Positions 10,958 through 21,599 of a stretch of DNA of 32,096 nt are shown piece by piece (position 1 is the stretch's first letter; every line of letters starts with the position of its first letter). The notes beneath the pieces were generated by a model that did no database searches, was not told where the DNA came from, and worked only from the letters and a program-made list of their open reading frames with translations. Source of the stretch: Gymnopus androsaceus JB14 (Eukaryota > Basidiomycota > Agaricomycetes > Agaricales > Omphalotaceae); contig ML769938.1 of the NCBI GenBank assembly GCA_009733575.1, positions 1-32,096 on the forward strand. Direction: 5' to 3'. Position numbers and translations under genes: made by a program.

Positions 10958-11961
10958 ATGAGATCAGACACTTGATTGAATCAATGAAAAACAATACGCA
11001 CCAATCGCGATTGCATAAACCTCACATTTGCCAAAGTCTAAAATACTTCTCTGCTACAAGGATCCCAGAATGCGCAGCAACATGGATAACAGGTGAAATT
11101 GGCATTCCTTTTGGACTTGATGCACTGTTGCGCACCACTTTTAAGCTTTGTATGATATCCTCCATTAATTCAACTGATTCATGGACCAGAGGCATTTCCT
11201 TCCTTGAAAATGCAAGAGTGGCAGTGAGAAAAATCTCAAGAAAATTCAATTAGCATTGAACAAATACAGTGAATGAATTAACTCACCTTGAGCAAGTTGT
11301 GTAGCTCAATTGATAGAGACCATTGGGCTTCGGTAAGGTGGTATGCACCCAGCTTGTGTTTTTTTTGGCCAGTGGGAGCCTCTACTGGATGACACAGAGT
11401 GATGTGGTCATCGAGACAACTGTATTCCAAATTCCAGCAAGTAGCAACTCTACGGGAAAGTGCAGTCTTATTGGTAACCTCTTCACCTGAACTGAATACC
11501 CGCATAAAGGCGGCTACTTTCAAATTGGGTAACTGTCCCAAGGTGCTGGCACCAAATGGGCGCTTGTATGAGTCTCGACGTGTTTTACGTGTAAAAGATG
11601 CGTATCCGCAAGGTTTGCATACTTTTTTGGATAATTATGTACATTGGACCTGAGCTATTATAATTTCAAATGCAGTAGTTTACAGGAACGGAACCGCCCA
11701 TATCAAGCCAATACTTAGGCCAAAGCAAACATTTGCTGTTGCCGGCCAGCTGGGATTGTTTAGAAATTGGCGTTTATTTTTTCGAGTGCAGCAACTTCAG
11801 CTGAGGTCTTTAGTGAATTATTGAATATACTGATGAATGCGTTGAAGCGGTCCAACATCCAGTTCAGGAGCTAGGTGGCAGGCAGTCAAAGTGAGTAAAA
11901 CAAGTCAAAGTCACAAGTTGAGCATGTGATTAGCAGTCCAAGTTGAGTTCGTGAGTCCGAA

Positions 11962-12229
11962 ATGCATTCAAAGTCTGATACTGCCACCATACATGACGTC
12001 TGTGAGGAACGAGACGAGGGTCACGCTGCTGACGATGATACAGGGTGATACTCCTGCTGACGTTGACAAAGCTCAGCCTCGGCCTGCTGCCGAATCCAAA
12101 CACCCCGGCAGCAAAAAGAAGAAACATTGTCGCTGTGGCAAAAAGTCTCTCAAAGGCTTGGGCGTCGACAAATGGCCTCACGGGGACAGCTCTGGTAAAA
12201 TCACAACAAAAGCTGTATGCAATCAATAA
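11962..12229 (+). pseudogene. Short ORF relic, acidic then Lys-rich, unknown
   Basis: From an ATG at 11962 the frame reads MHSKSDTATIHDVCEERDE and DDDTG, then meets TGA at about 12049. Shifting by one base continues DTPADVDKAQPRP, KKKKHCRCGKKSLKGLG and onward to 12229. This looks like one small protein with a single-base insertion, acidic at first and Lys/Cys-rich later, perhaps the N-terminus of a transposon protein. The opposite strand is also open (12364-11930), so even the strand is uncertain. Confidence 0.22.
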
Positions 12230-12468
12230 TCTGAGCCGGATTCGTTTGACACAGGTAAGCTTAAAGTACAATACAAAGGTGTTAAGTATAAACACATTTA
12301 GTGTATGTGGAATAGCCTTATCGCACATCTCTATCACCATCTGCATACTAAATGGTAAAAACATTTCCTGTACCGGAAATGTGTTGTGTATGGATTGAAA
12401 AGGGCATGGAGGTATATGTACTCATAGGAAAAAGAAGCAAGAATGGTCTATCAAGTAGTAAGCACTTG

Positions 12469-13246
12469 GGATTATTCTATTTGACAACCCCCTTGCCATG
12501 AAACAACCCTTTGCTTATTTAGCAACCCAGTTGTTGTCACAAATGGTCACAGATTGCAAATATGTCAAATAAGTAAAAATTGAGTATTTCATAAAATTTG
12601 CTGTTGTGACTTGTTGATTTCCTCCAGAATGAAGAGGGGAAATGACTAAAAGCAGTGAGGGCAGCAGCTAGGTAAGTGCCCAAACAGTACTAGACTCAGT
12701 ATACTATCAGAGGAGTAAATTCTGGCAGGGGGTTGAGTACTATTAAGTACTTAGTGGTCCAGTAAGGTAAATTTTACTAGAAGTTGGAACCCTATAACTT
12801 AGAAGTATGCTGTGTTGTTTTGAGTGGGAGTTGACATAACACATGAAGCAGGATGTGAACTTCACAATTTCTATGATCTTAACGTATTACCAGGCCCAGT
12901 GAACCAGTGAAATTCCACTTTTGGTTGTCTAATCTGAAGCAGTGTACTGGCAGGTTCAAGCTGTAATGCATCACTATGGGTGAACTCTCACTCAAATGAT
13001 ACATTGCCATGAAAGAACATGAAATGTAAGGTACCCAATGCCATCAGTACCACAAAAGTAGTGGCAGAATGTGAATATGCAGTAGTAATTGACACTTTTC
13101 AAAATTAAGCAAGGACATAAATATTTGAAAAAACAAAAAGCAAAGTCACACTTCAAAATGTGTGACAGGGTTGCTGAATAGAACTTCAAGAGGGTTGTCT
13201 GTTAAGGGGGGTTGTCAAGCAATGGGGTTGCCAAATAGAATGATCC
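12469..13246. mobile_element. MULE-like MITE, 778 bp, 9 bp target duplication
   Basis: The terminal repeats read GGATYATTCTATTTGRCAAC in both orientations. The direct repeat AAGCACTTG flanks it at 12460-12468 and 13247-13255. The ends carry further CAACCC-type subterminal words; the interior is AT-rich with no credible ORF. It lies 41 bp past the kinase stop codon, so it may sit in that gene's 3' UTR. Same family as 20197-21186. Confidence 0.85.
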
Positions 13247-13286
13247 AAGCACTTGCCAGTACTTGTATAACGGACAGAGCCCCAAG

Positions 13287-16200
13287 TTAACTAGCCCCAA
13301 GCTTTGCGCTAATCCGCAAATGCAACTGAGACTGAGTCTTTGAAGCACTGTATACTTCATGCACCGTCGGACGAGCTGTAGCTTCCTGGGCCCAACAGCG
13401 GGTGGTGAGATCCCAGATTTCGTCTGGATACCAAACGTTGTTTGGCCGAGCAGGTCGTTCGCCGGCCATCAAGGCAGTAAGCACCATATAATCTGTACGA
13501 TCATAAAATGGCGGCTGTAACGTTAGAATCTATGTAAGTAGAAGTATCTCAGCATCTTCACAATTATGAAGTATCCCGAGTCCAACCCGAGTCCCATAGC
13601 TACTCACTTCAAGAATAGTACAACCAAAAGCATAAATATCTCTTGAAGGGCGGTTTAGGTTCCGAGTCAAGTCAAGTGAACCATCGTGATGGAAAAGTTC
13701 TGGTGCCATCCACCTCATTGACCCCTTTAAGGTACTCGTCATGTCGATAGTCCACGTTTGAGAATCAGCGGTAATCAGAGATAAACCGAAATCTGCTATG
13801 CAGCAGCGTAGATCATCTGCGACTAAAATGTTGCCCTGAGAAGGCACCAACTATCAGTCAAGCTCAAACAATAGTAAGGTTGTTTGTGAGTACGAACCCC
13901 TCGAATGTCTCCATGTACAATAGGAGGATCCATTGAGTGAAGATATGATATCCCTGATGCAACATCAAGAAGCTAATAAATATCGATGAGTCACTCAAAA
14001 AAGAAAGGCCGCGTAGAGCTCACCGCTTGGCTTCGATTGTGTGCAGGATTCCGCTTTAGGAATGTAATGATGTCTTTATTGTCCATCCATGGAGAAATAA
14101 TGCAGAAAGAAGGTTTGAACAGCTCTGCACTGATACCCAGTAGAGGAAGGATATTCCGATGCTTGAGTTGTCTCCATACTAATGCTTCATTGCAGAAACG
14201 CTAGTATGCAGTTAACACTCTTACTTGGTAGCACTTGAGCAGGTGTGGGGCAACTAACCTTGCGAATATTTTCACGCACTTGTTCATCCGGTTCCATGAT
14301 TAGTCTAAGAACTTTCAAACATACCGGTTGATCTCCTGTCTTTCCGTGATATATATCCTTGATCATGAAGAGGGGGTCATGCTTGACAGTAACATTTGCA
14401 CTTGGAAGCACTCACCGCGAAACCACCACCGTTCACCGGACTTCGACCATCCTTTGTAACATCCGTAATGATCATTGAAGATGGCAAGATTTGATAGTTA
14501 GCAGACAGATAAGAAAGATCTCGCATGCATCGTTTATAATAGGCGGCGGTACCATCAGAGTCATTATGGGGGCGCAAATCCAATTCCTGTGGAAGGAATT
14601 TGTCGGTCCAGCATATGAGTTGTAATGGACAGTTCCTCACCAACTGTAAGAAGTCAACTAGTTTTTGCTTTGATATTTCATTAACAGTGGGATAGTAAGT
14701 CTTCAAGAAAGCCTGCATGCAAATTATAGACGCTGTCTTGAAGTTAACAGCAGCCATACCGGAGAGAATGAAATTGTAGATTCCAGAGTGATGTTTGCTT
14801 GTAGCTATAATTTAAAAGAAATCAAGCCTCTTGCAATGGTAAAAAATTTTACAAATCTACCAAAAATGCATTCAATACTTGACTTATACGCTTGGTATAA
14901 TCTCTCATCGTCTTATCCGATTTCGAGAGATCAAGAAATCTTTGTAGAAAAGTACGGGAGCCCTGTTTTTGGATGAAGGTTTGAATTTCCTTAGTCATGC
15001 TTTAAAGCCCAATCAGTCAGGATGATGAGAGCGAAAAATAAATAAAAACTGTGAAAACGCACTGTATCACCTCAACCACATGCCTGTTTAGAGCAGGATC
15101 GGGCGAAAACAAGTCTGACTGTGGTTGCGAGGATTGGTAACGCGGAGGAAGCTGAATTCCAACGCTTGTACCATGCTCGGCACGTCGCGATTTTAAAAAA
15201 TTGATTCCTTCCACTGGTGGATGTAGATCCTCATATGTATTGATCACAACAGTGACCAGGCTGAAGAGGGCGGAAACAAGGGGCTGGTGCTTCAGTACAA
15301 AGTCTACTTCTTTTACATACTATAGCAAGAATCAATGTCCGTGAAAAAAAAACAGTATAATAGTCTGCGCACCACTAGAGGACCTATTAAGTTGAACGCA
15401 CTCTCCAATAGCTTTTTTATATAAGGCGTAGGCGCAAACTCCATCGCAGTCACAAGGACTTTAGAATCGTGGGGAGTAAAAATAAGGGCCGAAAGTGAGA
15501 TGAGATGGCTGGTGGATGTGTTCTGAAGAGTAGCAGTAAGTTTAACCATCCGATGGATGCGTTGATTGCGTCCGCGGCGAGCGGAGGAGGAAGAGGATTC
15601 ATTGGTTGCGGCTCGCTGGTACTCATCATAGTTGTAAGATGGGCCATCATCAACAACCCCAACATTGGAAAGTTCATTTTCACCATCCCTGTAGCTTTGC
15701 ATACCTCGCAAATCCTTCACTGTATTCAAGGGAGCAGTAGATTTCACCTTTGGCACAAAGGACGTGGAAGAGTTGTTGTTGAGGAGCAATAATGGAGGAG
15801 CAAGCATCTTGTGTAATGATTGGCCCCGCTTAGGACAATCCCATGCATAACACGGTTCATCGTCAAAACAAGTCGGGACATAACACCTTGTGAGCATCGT
15901 CACTACAGCCAATGGCAGCTCCGAATCGTCTGTGAACGTATACACGTCTTCGACGCCATCACACAGTTCTTTTCCTCCGCCTTCGACCTCAAAAAACCAT
16001 AGTTGGATTTGTAGCGACCGGGCGACATGTAATGCTGCCTTTCTGTCAATCGCAGTCGAAGGGTAGGAGAAAGGTGTGAGATTGAGCGAATGGTTGAGCA
16101 AGAGGTGTCTTTTGATCAGAGATTGAATAGTGTCGACAACATCTTTCCCTGTAAATGCCTTCTCATACTGTATACCCCCTTGCATATGCACTTCCCGTGG

Positions 16201-17097
16201 AGCTATGTCCCGCAGGTGCATCGCTAAGTGGGATAAATAGCTAAAGTTGGCAAATTCTAATGAGTCATACTCGTGTTCATCTAGGTTGTCCGATGAATAC
16301 TCCCAGTCATACGCCGGGACATCCACTGGACCTGACCTCCCTACCTGCTCATTCCTCTCTCGAGGGCGCATAGGACTAGCGCGTAGACGAGGATTCGCAG
16401 GAAGATCAACACCCAACGGAACCCTCTCCCTCTCATGGCCGGATGAGACGGGAGCAGATGTAGGGGTAGCTGGAAGTTTCCGAGTTGAGGAAGTGATTGA
16501 GCTGGGACCGAGGGTCCGCATCGGAGGTAAAGGTAGCCTCCGTTCACTCCCACTTCTGTCCCTTCCATTGCTACGAGTACTTGGACTTCTTGTGCTCCTT
16601 GCATATGTTGTTGGAGCAGAAGACCCCGGGGAAATCGGGGACATCGTGTAGATAAAGTGGCTATCGTGGCTATCGTACGAGCCGTTGCTCTGATGATGGT
16701 GATGGTAGCTGGAAGCGCTCACCGGCGGGGCGTCATGGTAGATACTCTCGAAATCATCAAAACATTCGATCCTCGAAATTTCCGGCTGTGCGCTGAGTTC
16801 AGCGGAATCGGAATAGAATGATTTTGAATATGGGGATGCATTATACGTTGTTGCGCTCCCCAAACTCGTCGTAGTTGGGCTCTGGGTATCTTCCGTCACG
16901 AATTCATCCCAGACTTGCTTGTACAGCTGCGCATACTGGTCAAGGGAGATAGGTCTATTGGGCGCCTGATACGTTGTTGCGCTCCCCACACTCGTCGTAG
17001 TTGGGCTCTGGGTATCTTCCGTCTCGAATCCAGCCAAGATTTGGTCGAACAGCTGCAAGTGCTGGACAATTGTTAAGGGTGGTCTGTCGGGCGCCAT
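13287..17097 (-). CDS. DEP-domain (ROM2-type) / TKL protein kinase fusion
   Basis: Nine exons: 17097-15373, 15319-15063, 14999-14884, 14804-14416, 14357-14259, 14200-14024, 13972-13898, 13835-13608 and 13514-13287. They join in frame to 1,098 codons including the stop. Residues ~1-280 are Ser/Pro-rich and disordered, with a 42-residue duplication and a His run. Residues ~282-425 match the DEP region of Rho guanine-exchange factors ROM1/ROM2 (FSYLSHLAMHLRDI, FTGKDVVDTIQSL, LPLAVVTMLTRCY, PCYAWDCP), but no DH, PH or CNH domain follows. A helical region (~560-800) precedes a TKL kinase: GGGFA loop (825-829), Lys844, HGDIRGGN catalytic loop (941-948), DFG (961-963), APE (990-992). DEP domains usually bind membranes or partners, so a cell-wall or Rho-linked signalling role is an inference. 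Weak points: the exon 3 donor is GTCAAG and the exon 1/2 join was chosen by reading frame. A partial paralogue is at 25441-27316. Confidence 0.78.
16845..17055 (-). repeat. Internal 126 bp (42 aa) duplication in the DEP-kinase N-terminus
   Basis: The 85 bp at 16845-16929 and 16971-17055 are near identical and exactly 126 bp apart, encoding two copies of TEDTQSPTTTS.GSATTY preceded by a QL(F/Y).Q segment. It is in frame and falls in the disordered N-terminal part of the protein. Confidence 0.85.
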
Positions 17098-17339
17098 ATT
17101 GATAATACTTTATAGGCTTTTTCGTCGAGTCTGTCTGCCCCGACCAAAATTTGAGCTACGTCCTTCAAAGTCTGGTGAAGATACTAAACGACGCTCAGCG
17201 TTTTGCGTGATTAAAGGGCTGTGGATAGGCTCGTGACCATCCATCCTTAAAATGAAGACAGGGCGCTTGATTTCAAAGTCCGCTATTTAGCTAATCATTG
17301 GTCAGCTGTTTAAGCGCCACGGCCAGCGAAGCATGTGGC

Positions 17340-17455
17340 ACCAACGAGTATTCACCTAGGCGCCACAGGCAAAAGCTCCGCGCAGCGGGCCCGCGGCAGC
17401 GTGGGGTCTGGGGGGAACCCTACGCAGTGGCCGTCGCGGCCGGCGCCGCAATCTG
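17340..17455. other. GC-rich island upstream of the kinase gene
   Basis: About 115 bp (GGGCCCGCGGCAGCG, GGCCGTCGCGGCCGGCGCC) of composition far above its neighbours, with no recognised gene. It shares GGGCCCGCGG with the patch near 5120. It may be the end of an unrecognised element or the CpG-rich 5' part of a transcript. Confidence 0.35.
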
Positions 17456-17472
17456 ACCTTCAAATTTATACT

Positions 17473-18118
17473 CACACCGCCAATAATTATGCTTCAGCTT
17501 GGCTGAAGCATAGTGTGAAGTAAATTATTTCTGTACCTATGCGAAATGTACTTTTTCGGATAAATATGGAAGAATATTATTTTGATAGACTGATGAATGA
17601 ATAAAATTCCTACCTTTCAAATTTTTGAATTTACGCTGATTTCCAAGAGAATTGTTTCCAATTAAACTCTGAAAACAATAATTTCAAGATAGACTGAATG
17701 CTTTTATTTCACAATAAGAACAAAAGAAATTGCTTCGAAGAACTCTTTCAGCTGGTTCCCGAAAGACAATACTTCAATTTTCGGACCGGGCCGGGCCGCT
17801 GCCAAATCGGACAGCGAAAGGCAATCTTTCAACAGAAAATTGAATTGTTCTTTGAAACAATTACTTTCACTCTTATTGTGAAAGCAGGATATTCAAGTCC
17901 ACATTGAAACTATTGTTTTTGGAGTTCAAGTGAAAATGCTTCTTTTGCAAGTCAGTGTAAATTCAAAAATTCAGAAAATAGAAATTTTATTCATTCATCA
18001 GTCTATCAAAATAATATTCTTCCATAACTGTCCAAAAAAGTACATTTCGCATAGGTACAGAAATAATTTATTTCACACTACGCTTCAGCCAAGCTGAAGC
18101 ATAATTATTGGCTGTGTG
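17473..18118. mobile_element. Palindromic CACTA-like MITE, 646 bp, 3 bp target duplication
   Basis: It starts CACACCGCCAATAATTATGC and ends with the near complement (one mismatch, T for G). ACT flanks both sides (17470-17472, 18119-18121). The arms stay complementary, with divergence, almost to the centre, so the whole element can fold into one long hairpin. Each terminal repeat also has an inner hairpin (GCTTCAGC-TTGG/CCAA-GCTGAAGC). No ORF. CAC...GTG ends with a 3 bp duplication fit CACTA/CMC-type elements; this is an inference. A second full copy is at 25670-26582. Confidence 0.85.
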
Positions 18119-19190
18119 ACTGTAGTTTCATGAAACACTATCAGTGGTGTCCTGAGCAATGTATTAAAGTCTCTACTTCAGACACCCACTTATGATTCTG
18201 GCAGACAGTTCAGAGCAGTTTGTGTGAAATTTTAGTTGGAACTACTTAATTTAAGGCAAATAAAGGAGAAATATAGTTAATCTGACATGAGACAAAACCA
18301 TTAATCTATGCAGAAGTGAGTGTAAGGGAGAAACCCTTACAGTACAAGTTTCTGTCGAGCATAATTTTACTCTTAAATTTCATTTTATTCAATTTATTCT
18401 TCATAAATTTTTGAATCAATGCCTCTGTATATACATATTATATTTTACCCTCGTACTAATGATTTACCAGTAATGCACTCAAAAATATCCATACTGAAAA
18501 ACTTTTGTAAAACTCAACAAATTGTCTTCAAACTTTGTAGTATATTAGAATATACCTTAATGTTTACAATTCCAGAATTTGGTGATTTAGAGAAAGTTCG
18601 AGTGTTGCCAGGATGCATCCAAAAATGCATTGAAAATTGGCAGGCAATGCACTCTAATTTTAGCACCGGTAATTCCCATAAGTGCATTTCCAATGCTCTT
18701 TGCTGGCTCTTGAATGCTCAACTTCATTTACAACCTCCAGGATAGTCATCCTTCTCAAATATACTTACAGTATATATGATATCCCAAACCACATGCCCTA
18801 AGAAAATTTATTGCATTGTACTGAGACTGAAGACCAAGATTCCAAATGCACCTGGAAAAGCATACTTCACAGTAATCCTGAATATTTCAGTCTTAGTGCA
18901 TTGCAAAGGTAAATGGATGGAATGCTGGAAAACATGTATGAAAGTGTACAGTAAAAGTTCAAAGAAGAACAAATGAGAATTGTGCTCTCTGTGAACTTAG
19001 TTAGTTCCAGATGAGCGTACTATTGATGCACCAACACCTAATGCTAAAGGTAATGTTTTAGTATACTGACTTCCAGTTTCTAATATATGATGCACCAGTA
19101 ATGCACTTCTGGCACAAAAAGAGAAAATCTGAATATTATGAAAATAATACCCTGAGGACCCCCGCCTGTGCCGTAGGTACAGGTCAACAT
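18119..19190. other. Gene-free AT-rich DNA with recurrent TGCA words
   Basis: No supported gene. Short words such as AATGCACT, GGATGCATCC, AAGTGCATTTCC and GATGCACCA recur between about 18470 and 19105. The longest open frame (18419-18745, +) shows no family motif. Confidence 0.3.
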
Positions 19191-19353
19191 CAGCAAAACC
19201 TGGGTGAACTGTGGATTGCTGTGGATTGCTGTGGATTGTTGTGGGTTGCTGTACAGCACTGTACAGAAGCCCCAATACAATCCACAGAAGCCACAGAGCT
19301 GTCCAGTTCTGTACAGAGGGGGACCTTGCTGTGGGATCACCCAGGTTCTGCTG
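19191..19353. mobile_element. MITE, 163 bp, relative of 10244-10413
   Basis: The left end CAGCAAAACCTGGGTGAAC pairs with the right end ...GATCACCCAGGTTCTGCTG, flanked by AT on both sides. The right arm shares the block CAGAGGGGGACCTTGCT with the 10 kb copy. The left interior has been replaced or expanded by a 10 bp minisatellite (GCTGTGGATT) at about 19207-19245. Confidence 0.75.
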
Positions 19354-19554
19354 ATGAAGCTAAGCTTGTTTCTATTTGAAACTATGACAGCCATCTTGGA
19401 CCGAAGGATCTGCAGACGTTTCTGAGAAAGGCTGGTCCAAGCGGTAGCGATTTAGTAGGGTGGATATTTTGTGACTTTTTTTCAGTTGTAAAAAATTGCA
19501 TTTTTAAGATCAGCATATTTGTATGTTTCAAGACTTGGGCTTTTGAATAGTATA

Positions 19555-19920
19555 CACACCACCAATGATTATGCTTTAGTCAGACTGAAGCATTATGGGA
19601 AATAAATTATTTCAATACATCGGGAAATTGTGCTTTTTCAGGGTATTATAGTAAGTAAATATTTCTTAGCACTTAAGAAGGAAATAAATTCAGACTGATT
19701 GAAGCTCAAACTTTCCGTAAATGTCCAAAATGATATTTTTTGCACATATTCTGAAGCAATGAGCTTCAGCCACATGCCCAATCATTATGCTTCAGCCATG
19801 CTGAAGCATAATGTGAAATAGTTACTTTTGATACATAAGCGAAATGTAAATTTCCAGATTAGCATATAAAAAATATATTTCATTGAATGAACGAAATAAA
19901 AACTTTCAAACTATCCGAAG
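19555..19920. mobile_element. Two degraded left ends of the CACTA-like palindromic family
   Basis: CACACCACCAATGATTATGC at 19555 and CACATGCCCAATCATTATGC at 19771 both match the 5' end of the 646 bp element, each followed by the inner TTCAG/CTGAAGC hairpin and AAATAAATTATTTC-like or GCGAAATGTA subterminal words. No matching right ends or target duplications were found, so these are older fragments. Confidence 0.65.
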
Positions 19921-20196
19921 TGGGAACCTTCAGCCAGGGTCCGAAACCTATTATTTTGGATGGAAGCTGAAATAATCACCTTCAACCAAGCCAAAAGGCT
20001 ACCCAAAAAGGTATCTTTCATAAGCCAGGCAAATCGTTCCATTTCAGCAGCCATTTCAGAGCAATGCTGAAATGACAAACTTTGTCTATGCAGCGGCCAA
20101 GCGGCAGCATAGCGTACACCATAGCATACACTGAACTATGTAGCAGAGGCTTACACTGGATTTCACAAAACAGTTAAACCAAGTAACATTCAAAAG

Positions 20197-21186
20197 GAAT
20201 AATTCTATTAACCAACCCTGCTGCTTGAACACAATCCTGCTACAACCCTCCTTCAACGAGTTGCCTCTGGAGCAGCCCTAGTGCGATAGGCGGAGCCCTC
20301 TGCAGAGCCCCGCCGAGAATGTCACAAGCAACGAATTAAATGAATGAATTCTAAAGGGGCTATATACTTATGTATTGTGTTGGGATATGGAGGCTGGATA
20401 CTCGAGAGACTACTACATTGAGATATATACACATACTGGTAATCAAACTACATATCCGCAAACCACCTGCTCTTGCTCCGCTGCCTTGGGTTGGTCCTTC
20501 AATGGCTCCAGTGATCCGAGCTGTATGAGTTTGTCACTTGGGATTCAAAACTGTAGGGTGTCAAATCTGATCCCTTGCAGAGTCGTCCACGTAGTTCTGT
20601 AAAGAAATGTCAGAGAATTCTCCACTGAAAATCAATTCAACATGTACGATTCTTTTCTCTCCTCGAATTTTCACTTCTGAATCTGGATATTGTCTCCACC
20701 AGTCCAGTCATCCATTCTATTATCCGCATATCCTTCTACGCCATCATCCTTGACAAAGTCATCCCTTTGGAGCCTGCCTTTTATGATTTCTTGTTGTAGG
20801 TTGCCGTGTCAAAGATTTAAGGCTGAATAAGGGTATTGAGCTGTTGCACGGGGTGCAGAAACGCAAGGATTAGACGGTGTATAAAGTAAAATTATTGATG
20901 AATATTGTACGCAAAAGACAGAGAGAGCTCGATGAACGAGCACTTGCAGCGACAATGATGGGTGTGGAAGCGAAGATGTTTGCTTGTCTCACAGCATCTG
21001 ACACAAGAGATTTGGGAAAGAGATTTACGCATACAGCTGATACTAATTCACCGGTCATCAGTCACATCACTCTGAACCTCCGCCACTTCAGAACTTAATG
21101 AAAAAAATCTGTAGGCCGGGTTGTTATGATTTGTGTCAAAATGAGGGATTGTGTTCGGGCAGCGGGGTTGGTTAATAGAATTATCC
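20197..21186. mobile_element. MULE-like MITE, 990 bp, 9 bp target duplication, possible cargo
   Basis: The ends GAATAATTCTATTAACCAAC and complement of GGATAATTCTATTAACCAAC agree over about 42 bp. ATTCAAAAG flanks it at 20188-20196 and 21187-21195. Same family as 12469-13246. The interior has higher coding-like complexity, with minus-strand fragments such as DDFVKDDGVEGYADNRM and MDDWTGGDNIQIQK at about 20690-20770, which may be a captured piece of a host gene. No transposase. Confidence 0.85.
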
Positions 21187-21599
21187 ATTCAAAAGCCTGG
21201 TTCATACATAAAAAAAGCTAAGCATGTATGGAGACACTACTTGTAAGATAGTATGATTATCACAATGCAAGGTAAAATGAGACCATGGCATCATGAGAGA
21301 TTCGGTGTAAGTGTGTGAGAGGCATGATTATATGTAGCATAAATCTGCTTCAAGGAGACCTTGCCTGGATAGTCAGCCATAACTAAAGGTACATATCGCA
21401 GGAAACAATGACTGAGTGGAACATGACCAGGGTCAGTAGGAGGATTACAAGCTCTTACAAATTGAATATGCTTCAGCTTGGCCATGTCACTGGTGCGCCA
21501 ATATCTACTAGATTCAACAAGTTGGCAAATGAATGAAATGATTGAGTCCCGTACCTGTCTGCCTAGTTGGTCACTTTGGCTATAATTCACTTGGACAGC

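Larger units (their letters stand above)
9833..11541 (-). pseudogene. hAT-family transposase, N-terminally truncated and frameshifted
   Basis: Exons on the minus strand: ~11541-11287, 11234-11002, 10736-10558, 10527-10461, 10237-10094 and 10041-9833. In order the protein shows VATCWNLEYSCLDDH (core TRWNS-like motif), LTEAQWSLSIELHNLLK, ATLAFSRKEMP, CEVYAIAI then VMSPEKKLQWFGNHGW (the hAT 'EVYRIAM-HP-KL-YF-GW' signature), YWDSKKDVWPRL, ASDFLSAPA and VDVERNFSGG (the C-terminal hAT dimerisation motif). Known role: cut-and-paste transposition as a multimer. Breaks: no BED zinc finger or N-terminal catalytic part is recognisable, and a 1 bp shift near 11022-11040 makes the frame stop just before CEVYAI. 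Intron 11001-10737 holds the foldback element (10758-10957), and intron 10460-10238 holds the 170 bp MITE (10244-10413). Confidence 0.85.

Noticed and set aside
11930..12364. Minus-strand 144-codon ORF
   Set aside because: Overlaps a plus-strand frame with more protein-like charge pattern; no homology recognised for either. The plus-strand relic is only a weak call.
17107..17113. TATAAAG just upstream of the DEP-kinase ATG
   Set aside because: It lies only about 10 bp from the start codon, too close to be a working TATA box for that start.
18419..18745. Plus-strand 108-codon ORF
   Set aside because: AT-rich, low-information sequence with repeated TGCA words and no family motif; no splice-linked neighbours.
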